Below are positions 59,097 through 64,000 of a stretch of DNA of 64,000 nt, piece after piece. The stretch is from assembly GCF_002242805.1 (NCBI RefSeq), contig NZ_MCGQ01000020.1, positions 380,688-444,687 of the forward strand, written 5' to 3'. Numbering within the stretch: the stretch's first letter is position 1; each line of letters opens with the position of its first letter. A model generated the notes under the pieces. It was not told the DNA's origin. It ran no database searches and saw only the letters and a program-made list of their open reading frames with translations. Origin of the DNA: Streptomyces diastatochromogenes (GTDB taxonomy: Bacteria; Actinomycetota; Actinomycetes; Streptomycetales; Streptomycetaceae). A program made the position numbers and the translations under genes.

Positions 59097-60524
59097 ATGA
59101 ACAGGACCGAGACCGCCGAGGCGGCCGCCGCCGGGGCCGCCCGGCCCGCACCGGACGCATCCGCCGCGCTCTACCGCGTCGTCGCCGTCACCGTCATCGC
59201 CTCCGTGATGTCCGTGCTCGACATGACCATCGTCAACGTCGCGCTGCGCCGCCTCTCGGAGTCCTTCGGGGCCCCGCTGGAGACCATCCAGTGGACCGCC
59301 ACCGCGTACACGCTCGCGCTCGCCGCGGTGATTCCGACCGCCGCCTGGGCGATGGGGCGGATCGGCGCCAAGCGCACCTATCTGACCGCGCTCACCCTGT
59401 TCACGCTGGGCTCGCTGCTCGCCGCGTGCGCCTGGGACGCGGGCAGCCTGATCGCCTTCCGCGCGGTGCAGGGGCTGGGCGGTGGGCTGCTGATGCCGGT
59501 CGGCATGGCGATGGTGATGCGGATCGCCGACCGGGCCCGGCTCGGCCGCGCGATGGCCCTGCTCGGGCTGCCCATCCTGGTCGGCCCGGTCGCCGGGCCG
59601 CTGCTCGGCGGCTGGCTGGTCGACTCCGCGTCCTGGCACTGGATCTTCCTGGTCAACCTGCCCGTGGGCGCGCTCGCGCTGACCCTCGCGGCACGGCTGC
59701 TGCCCGGGGACGCGCCCGAGGCCCGTACCGCCGCGGCGCCCCGCCTGGACGTCCCCGGCCTGCTGATGCTCTCGCCGGGTCTCGCCCTGCTCCTGTACGG
59801 CCTGGCCCGGGGCGGCGAGCGCGGCGACTTCACGGCACCGGGTGCGCTCCTGCCCGTGCTCGCCGGTGCCGCCCTCACCGCCGCCTTCGTACGACGGGCC
59901 CTCACCGTCCGCGATCCGCTGCTGGACCTGCGGCTGCTGGGCGACCGCACCTTCGCCGCCGGTATCGCCACGCTCGCCCTGTTCACCTGCGGTTACTTCG
60001 GGTCGATGCTGCTCGGGCCGCTGTACTGGCAGCAGGAACGGGGGGTCAGCGCGACCGGCGCCGGGCTGCTGGGCGCCCCGGTCGGGCTGGCCGTCGGGGT
60101 GACGATGCAGATCGCGGCCCGGCGGATCGACCGGGTCTCACCGCGCCGGCTGATCCCGGCCGGGATCGCGGTGGGCGCCCTGGGGATGGCACTGGTGGCG
60201 CTCCAGGCCGGGGAGAGCGGGGTGCCCATGTGGCGGGTCGTCCTACCGGGCATGGTCATGGGCGTCGGCGCCGGCATGGTCCTGATGCCGACGATGACAA
60301 CCGCGACCCGCAACCTGCCCACCGACCGCGTCGCCGCGGCCAGCACCGCGCTGAGCATCAACTCCCAACTGGGCGCGTCCGTCGGAACGGCGGTCCTGTC
60401 GGTGGCACTGGGCGCGGCGGGCACGACTCCGGCAGGCTTCCGGACGACGTACGCGATCGCGGCGGTCTTGCTGGGCCTGGCGATCCTGCCGGCGCTGCGG
60501 CTGCCGGGCGGGCGGCGGGGCTGA
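59097..60524 (+). CDS. MFS efflux transporter (DHA2 family)
   Basis: A 475-residue exporter with about 14 hydrophobic segments. DHA2 features: IASVMSVLDMTIVNVALRRL (motif D1), TAYTLALAAVIPTAAWAMGR with motif A-like GRIGAKRTYL, and GLPILVGPVAGPLLGGWLVD (motif C). Proton-driven efflux of drugs or dyes is typical. It follows the FMN reductase by 16 bp, so the TetR repressor probably controls a two-gene redox/efflux unit. Confidence 0.9.
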   Translation: MNRTETAEAAAAGAARPAPDASAALYRVVAVTVIASVMSVLDMTIVNVALRRLSESFGAPLETIQWTATAYTLALAAVIPTAAWAMGRIGAKRTYLTALTLFTLGSLLAACAWDAGSLIAFRAVQGLGGGLLMPVGMAMVMRIADRARLGRAMALLGLPILVGPVAGPLLGGWLVDSASWHWIFLVNLPVGALALTLAARLLPGDAPEARTAAAPRLDVPGLLMLSPGLALLLYGLARGGERGDFTAPGALLPVLAGAALTAAFVRRALTVRDPLLDLRLLGDRTFAAGIATLALFTCGYFGSMLLGPLYWQQERGVSATGAGLLGAPVGLAVGVTMQIAARRIDRVSPRRLIPAGIAVGALGMALVALQAGESGVPMWRVVLPGMVMGVGAGMVLMPTMTTATRNLPTDRVAAASTALSINSQLGASVGTAVLSVALGAAGTTPAGFRTTYAIAAVLLGLAILPALRLPGGRRG

Positions 60525-60536
60525 GCGCGTTCTCGG

Positions 60537-60633
60537 CCTACCGAGTCGAGAGGTGGCGGCCACTTTTCCGCCTACCGAGTCGGGTGGTGGGTGGGCATAG
60601 GCCGGGGGTCCAGGGGGCGGAGCCCCCTGGGAC
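60537..60633. repeat. Intergenic direct repeat and GC hairpin
   Basis: CCTACCGAGTCG occurs at 60537 and 60571. A hairpin TCCAGGGGG-CGGAG-CCCCCTGGGA follows (60609-60632). This GTCCAGGGGGCGGAGCCCC-type sequence recurs in many Streptomyces intergenic regions (recalled) and probably acts as a terminator between the convergent MFS and ribA genes. Confidence 0.65.
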
Positions 60634-60669
60634 GGTGCCCGAAGCGCAGCGCACCTCAGAACGCCAAGC

Positions 60670-61305
60670 TCAGCCCGCGTTCAGCTCCGTAAGCTCCCCC
60701 AGCGGCAGCGTGTGCTGGGTCTGCAAAACCTTCGCGCGCAGGTAGCGGACGTTGTGCGCCGTGGTGAAGACACCGGTCGGCACCCGATCCCGCACGACGA
60801 CACCGAGCGAGCGCAACTGCTCCGCCTTGTCAGGGTTGTTGGAGAGAAGATCCAGCTCCCCGATGCCGAGGGCACCCAGCATCTGCGCGGCGGCCGTGTA
60901 GTCGCGAGCGTCCTCCGGGAGCCCGAGCGCGGCATTCGCCTCGTACGTGTCGAGGCCCTGGTCCTGGAGGGCGTAGGCGTCGAGCTTGTTGTACAGCCCG
61001 ATGCCGCGCCCCTCCTGGCGAAGGTAGAGCAGGACGCCCCCGCGCTCGGCGATCCGCTCCACCGCCTCGCGCAGCTGGGGACCGCAGTCGCAGCGGGCGG
61101 AGCCGAAGACGTCTCCGGTCAGGCACTCGGAGTGCAGCCGGACCAGTGGGACGGGGCCGGGGTCGCCGAGGACCACGGCCACGTGCTCCTGGCCGTCGGC
61201 CAGTCCGTGGAAGGTGACGAGTTCGGCGTCGACGCGGTAGCCGTCGTGGAAGTGCAGCGGTACCCGGACGCGGGAGCGCGGCGTGGCGGCGGGGGTGTCG
61301 GGCAT
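60670..61305 (-). CDS. ribA: GTP cyclohydrolase II (RibA)
   Basis: A 211-residue enzyme that opens the GTP imidazole ring, the first riboflavin step. The zinc ligands appear in SECLTGDVFGSARCDCGPQL (C-x10-C-x-C). The catalytic region LYLRQEGRGIGLYNKLDAY and the later YEANAALGLPEDARDY are typical of GCH2. The end SNNPDKAEQLRSLGV fits. It is a stand-alone RibA without a RibB domain. Upstream lies the MarR operator TTCATATTTGAA, the same element found before the ribD-like gene, so riboflavin-type synthesis here may be regulated by the adjacent MarR protein. Confidence 0.94.
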   Translation of the reverse strand: MPDTPAATPRSRVRVPLHFHDGYRVDAELVTFHGLADGQEHVAVVLGDPGPVPLVRLHSECLTGDVFGSARCDCGPQLREAVERIAERGGVLLYLRQEGRGIGLYNKLDAYALQDQGLDTYEANAALGLPEDARDYTAAAQMLGALGIGELDLLSNNPDKAEQLRSLGVVVRDRVPTGVFTTAHNVRYLRAKVLQTQHTLPLGELTELNAG

Positions 61306-61329
61306 GCGGGTCCCTCCGGGTGGGCTTGC

Positions 61330-61341
61330 TTCATATTTGAA
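61330..61341. promoter_or_regulatory. MarR-type operator before ribA
   Basis: TTCATATTTGAA lies within the longer imperfect palindrome TGCTTCATATTTGAAGCA (61327-61344), about 25 bp upstream of the ribA start. The matching TTCAAACTTGAA at 62018 gives the consensus TTCAnAnTTGAA. Confidence 0.7.
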
Positions 61342-61404
61342 GCAGACGGACGTAGGGACCCTACCTCATGCTTAAAAGTTAAAGCAATTGCTCTCGCGTG
61401 TGAC

Positions 61405-61998
61405 TCACGAGTCGGCGGACTCGGTCGAGGAGTCGGCAGACTCGGACGAGGAGTCGGCAGGCTGGGACGAGGAATCGGCCGGCCGGGACGAGGAGCAGGA
61501 CGAACGCCGCCGCCACGGGACGTCACCCGCTCCGGCCTCGGTGTCGTCGCCCTGCAGTCCGCGCGTGATCCCCGTACAGATCTCCTCCAGCTGCCCCACC
61601 TGCTCCGGCGTGAGCCGGTCGAACAGGGTCGCGCGGACCGTCTCGACATGCCCGGGCGCCGTACGTTCCAGCACGGCCATCCCCGCGTCCGTCAGCACCG
61701 CGAGACTGCTGCGCTTGTCCCAGCGGCAGTTCTCCCGCCGCACCATCCCGTCCCGCTCCAGCCTGGTCACCGCGTACGTCAGCCTGCTGCGCGTGATCTT
61801 CAGCGTCTCGGCGAGATCCGTCATGCGCAGGCGCCGGTCGGGTGCGTCGGAGAGGTTGGCCAGCACGGAGTAGAACAGGTGGGGCATGCCGGCCTCCTGC
61901 TGGAGCTGCCGGTCGATCGCGTCCTCCAGAAGCTGGGAGGCGGCGATGTAGGCGCGCCAGGCGCGCTGCTCCTCGGGGGTGAGCCAGCGGGTCGTCAT
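61405..61998 (-). CDS. MarR-family regulator with repeat-encoded Ser/Asp/Glu tail
   Basis: A 197-residue winged-helix regulator. The DNA-binding part is LRMTDLAETLKITRSRLTYA, then VTRLERDGMVRRENCRWDKR, with the wing SLAVLTDAG. The last 35 residues are a low-complexity tail of the form PADSSSQPADSSSESADS, encoded by four 21-bp repeats; it is probably disordered and a recent addition. Start ATG is at 61996-61998. Operators with TTCAnAnTTGAA flank it on both sides, in front of ribA and ribD-like genes. Regulation of these genes is inferred from motif placement. Confidence 0.88.
   Translation of the reverse strand: MTTRWLTPEEQRAWRAYIAASQLLEDAIDRQLQQEAGMPHLFYSVLANLSDAPDRRLRMTDLAETLKITRSRLTYAVTRLERDGMVRRENCRWDKRSSLAVLTDAGMAVLERTAPGHVETVRATLFDRLTPEQVGQLEEICTGITRGLQGDDTEAGAGDVPWRRRSSCSSSRPADSSSQPADSSSESADSSTESADS
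61409..61492 (-). repeat. Four 21-bp tandem repeats in the marR 3' end
   Basis: Units of the type GAGTCGGCAGACTCGGACGAG (21 bp) repeat four times with few changes. They keep the frame and encode the Ser/Asp tail of the MarR regulator, so tail length can vary by slippage. Confidence 0.85.
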
Positions 61999-62017
61999 GC
62001 CACCAGTGTAGGTTTGT

Positions 62018-62029
62018 TTCAAACTTGAA
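62018..62029. promoter_or_regulatory. MarR-type operator before the ribD-like gene
   Basis: TTCAAACTTGAA sits 20 bp from the regulator start and 65 bp before the ribD-like ATG. It matches the TTCATATTTGAA site before ribA in all conserved positions. Confidence 0.7.
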
Positions 62030-62093
62030 CCAAGAACGCCAGTCCCGACCGCTTCACCAACAGCCGTGACCGCTCGCCAGGGAGACCGCGCCG

Positions 62094-63227
62094 ATGCCGT
62101 ACCCGTACGTCCTGCTGTCCGCCGCCGTCTCCCTCGACGGCTACCTGGACGACACCGGCCCCGACCGGCTCCTCCTCTCCAGCCCGGCCGACTTCGACCG
62201 GGTCGACGAGGTACGGGCCTCGGTCGACGCCATCCTGATCGGCGCCGGCACCATCCGCGCCGACAACCCGCGCCTGCTGGTGAACTCACCCGAACGAAGG
62301 GCGGCCCGCGTCGCCGACGGCCGGCCCGAATACCCCCTGAAGGTCACCGTCACCGCCACCGGCGACCTCGACCCGGCCGCGAACTTCTGGCACACGGGTG
62401 GCGAGAAACTCGTCTACACGACGGACGAGGGCGCCGAACCGGCCTCCGGCGCCCTCGGCCGGACCGCCGACGTGGTCTCCCTCGGCCCCGACCTCGACTG
62501 GCGCGCCCTTCTGGAGCACCTGCACGACGTGCGCGGGGTACGGCGCCTGATGGTCGAGGGCGGCGGAACCGTCCACACCCAGCTCCTCCAGCAGGGCCTC
62601 GCCGACGAACTCCAGCTGGTCCTCGCCCCGCTGTTCGTGGGCGCCCCGGCGGCCCCGCGCCTGTTCGGCCCGGGGTCGTACCAGGGCGGCCGGCTCCGCC
62701 TCACCGAGACCCGCCGGATCGAGGACGTCGTCCTCATGCGCTACGAGCCCACCGCCCCCGGCACCGGCCCGGCCCCCGCCGCCGCCGACCGCCACTGGCT
62801 GCGCACCGCCTGCGAACTGGCCGCCCTGTGCCCGCCCTCGCAGACCGCGTTCAGCGTCGGTGCCGTGGTGGTCGCGGCCGACGGCACGGAGCTGGCCCGC
62901 GGCTACTCCCGCGAGGGCGGCGACTCCGTGGTGCACGCGGAGGAGGCGGCCCTCGCGAAGATCGACCCCGCCGACCCGCGCCTGCCCGGCGCCACCGTCT
63001 ACAGCAGCCTGGAGCCCTGTACCCGCCGCGCCTCCCGCCCCGCCCCCTGCGCCGAACTGATCCTGCGGGCGGGCGTACGGCGAGTGGTCACGGCCTGGCG
63101 GGAGCCGGACACCTTCGTGACGGCGGCCGACGGGACCGGGGCGCTGCTGAGCGCGGGCGTGGCGGCCGTGGTGCTGCCGGAGTACGAGGCCCTGGCGAAG
63201 CAGCCGAACGCCCACCTGCTGCCCTGA
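62094..63227 (+). CDS. RibD-like bifunctional protein with reversed domain order (reductase, then deaminase)
   Basis: A 377-residue protein. Residues 1-215 are a dihydrofolate-reductase-like RibD_C domain (SAAVSLDGYLDDTGPDRLLL, DAILIGAGTIRADNPRLLV, RLMVEGGGTVHTQLLQQGLA). Residues about 225-377 are a cytidine-deaminase-like domain with zinc ligands H281 in VVHAEEAAL and C309/C319 in EPCTRRASRPAPC. Normal RibD has the deaminase first, so the order is swapped. It could run both early riboflavin steps after RibA or serve a related pathway. It is divergent from the MarR gene; the operator lies between. Confidence 0.9.
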   Translation: MPYPYVLLSAAVSLDGYLDDTGPDRLLLSSPADFDRVDEVRASVDAILIGAGTIRADNPRLLVNSPERRAARVADGRPEYPLKVTVTATGDLDPAANFWHTGGEKLVYTTDEGAEPASGALGRTADVVSLGPDLDWRALLEHLHDVRGVRRLMVEGGGTVHTQLLQQGLADELQLVLAPLFVGAPAAPRLFGPGSYQGGRLRLTETRRIEDVVLMRYEPTAPGTGPAPAAADRHWLRTACELAALCPPSQTAFSVGAVVVAADGTELARGYSREGGDSVVHAEEAALAKIDPADPRLPGATVYSSLEPCTRRASRPAPCAELILRAGVRRVVTAWREPDTFVTAADGTGALLSAGVAAVVLPEYEALAKQPNAHLLP

Positions 63228-63293
63228 GCGGCACCCTCGGGGAAACCCGTGTGCTTTGTGGTCTGGCCATGGGGTACTCTTGAGACACAACGA

Positions 63294-63367
63294 CGCGGGG
63301 TGGAGCAGCTCGGTAGCTCGCTGGGCTCATAACCCAGAGGTCGCAGGTTCAAATCCTGTCCCCGCTA
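63294..63367 (+). tRNA. Initiator tRNA-fMet (anticodon CAT)
   Basis: A 74-nt cloverleaf. The acceptor begins CGCGGGG and ends CCCCGCT, so position 1 (C) does not pair with position 72 (T), the initiator hallmark. The anticodon stem ends in three G-C pairs (CTGGG/CCCAG) around loop CTCATAA. CCA is not encoded. Confidence 0.96.
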
Positions 63368-63374
63368 CTGAAGG

Positions 63375-63413
63375 CTCAGGGCCGGAATCCAGTAAATGGA
63401 TTCCGGCCCTGAG
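63375..63413 (+). terminator. Strong terminator after tRNA-fMet
   Basis: CTCAGGGCCGGAATCCA and its exact complement TGGATTCCGGCCCTGAG enclose a five-base loop GTAAA, followed by TGTTT. It is 7 bp after the tRNA. Confidence 0.92.
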
Positions 63414-63444
63414 TGTTTCCCGGCCCCCCGCGACAGGCCGCCTA

Positions 63445-63458
63445 GTGGCATACGTCAC
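63445..63458. promoter_or_regulatory. Second Crp-like site
   Basis: GTGGCATACGTCAC fits GTG-N6-GNCAC, like the site at 44076. It lies about 100 bp before the GTG of the last gene, in a position suitable for activation. Confidence 0.4.
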
Positions 63459-63558
63459 ACCCGATCATCCGCTCGGTCCACAGCAGTCGCCCGCCCTCCC
63501 CGCTCCCGCCAGGCTGGACGCACGTCAAGGACACGGGAAAGGGCACGGGAGACGAGCA

Positions 63559-64000
63559 GTGCGCCCTGGTGAGCTGGAGCAGAACCCAAACGCCAGACCC
63601 GGCGACCACCTCCCCGACGACCCCGCCCCGCCCCCCGTCCCAGCCTGCGTCTCGGGTCCCGCCCCGGACCCCGGCCCCGCCCTCGACTCAGGCTTCGGCG
63701 CGGACCCCGACCCTGTCTCGGGCCCCGTCCTCGCCCCGGACTCTGCCCCTGGCCGAGTCTCGGGCAGCGCCCCGGGCCCGCACCCCGACTCCGCCCCGGA
63801 CTCAGTCCTTGGCGCGGACCCCGCTCCCGTCTCGGACCCTGACTCTGACCCTGGGCCCGTCTCGGACTCAGTCCTCGGCGCGGACCCCGGCCCTGTCCCG
63901 GGCCGCGCCCCGGACCCCGACTCCGCCCCGGACTCGGTCCTCGGCGCGGATCCCTGCCCCGTACCAGGCCCCGCCCTCGTCTCTGACCCTGGGCCCGTCT
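63559..64000 (+). CDS. N-terminal part of a Pro/Asp/Gly-rich repeat protein, unknown function
   Basis: A gene that continues past the right edge. The visible 147 codons, from GTG 63559 after GGGAGACGAGCA, are open. They read VRPGELEQNPNARPGDHLPD, followed by imperfect repeats such as APDSVLGADPAPVSDPDSDP and SVLGADPGPVPG. No signal peptide or known domain is visible. The stretch is likely a disordered N-terminal region of a larger protein. Codons favour GAC, CCC and GTC strongly. A Crp-like site lies upstream. Function cannot be given. Confidence 0.6.
   Translation, partial: MRPGELEQNPNARPGDHLPDDPAPPPVPACVSGPAPDPGPALDSGFGADPDPVSGPVLAPDSAPGRVSGSAPGPHPDSAPDSVLGADPAPVSDPDSDPGPVSDSVLGADPGPVPGRAPDPDSAPDSVLGADPCPVPGPALVSDPGPV

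Overview
The window is high-GC actinobacterial DNA, almost certainly from a Streptomyces chromosome. Reasons: very strong G/C bias at third codon positions, GTG/TTG starts, start/stop overlaps (ATGA, GTGA), a rare TTA codon in one gene, mycothiol-type thiol enzymes, and Streptomyces-like tRNA genes and regulator families. Everything here is read from sequence and family knowledge; no database search was run.

Layout. (1) 1-6153 is housekeeping DNA: the 5' end of hrpA, a small membrane protein, tRNA-Phe/Asp/Glu on the minus strand, a membrane metallophosphoesterase, a small zincin-like protein, a lipoprotein and a DEAD-box RNA helicase with an Arg/Asp/Gly-rich tail. (2) 6175-11076 is regulatory: a GAF/PucR-type regulator, a transketolase-like protein that has lost the catalytic Glu, and a LuxR-type regulator divergent from a 51-codon secreted peptide gene. 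(3) 11122-43866 is the unusual part, an apparent accessory island. It carries a sugar-nucleotidyltransferase, an NAD(P)-binding protein, a transposase-derived protein that lost its first catalytic Asp, a maltokinase, an EthD-type protein, two DJ-1/PfpI proteins around a ThDP enzyme, and an AGE-family epimerase. The alpha-glucan enzymes GlgX, GlgE and GlgB follow, interleaved with a full partner-switching set (two STAS proteins, a HATPase kinase, a SpoIIE-type phosphatase) and a ParA/MinD-like ATPase. The island ends with a CoA-binding protein, an MFS exporter, a DsbA-like protein, a zinc alcohol dehydrogenase, a thioredoxin-reductase-like flavoprotein, an LtrA membrane protein, two Nif11-like proteins, two GMC oxidoreductases and a GlgA/GlgM glycosyltransferase. 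(4) 44117-57612 is mixed: an APC permease, tRNA-Lys, TetR/MpaB, a two-component system with a TTA-containing Tat hydrolase, a MarR/nitroreductase group and an arsenic operon. (5) 57619-64000 has TetR/FMN-reductase/MFS genes, riboflavin genes (ribA and a domain-swapped ribD-like gene) under a MarR regulator, initiator tRNA-Met, and the start of a Pro/Asp-rich repeat protein.

How it fits together. GlgA/GlgM and the maltokinase would feed maltose-1-phosphate to GlgE. GlgB would branch and GlgX debranch the resulting alpha-glucan. Start/stop overlaps tie GlgX, the phosphatase, the ParA ATPase, GlgE, GlgB and the CoA-binding protein into one transcription unit, so glucan synthesis appears to be placed under phospho-dependent control and perhaps subcellular positioning. 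The redox and Nif11 genes at the right end could modify a product or the glucan. I cannot name that product. The divergent LuxR regulator and secreted peptide at the left border are plausible controllers. This glucan / partner-switch / Nif11-redox island is my best candidate for an undescribed system.
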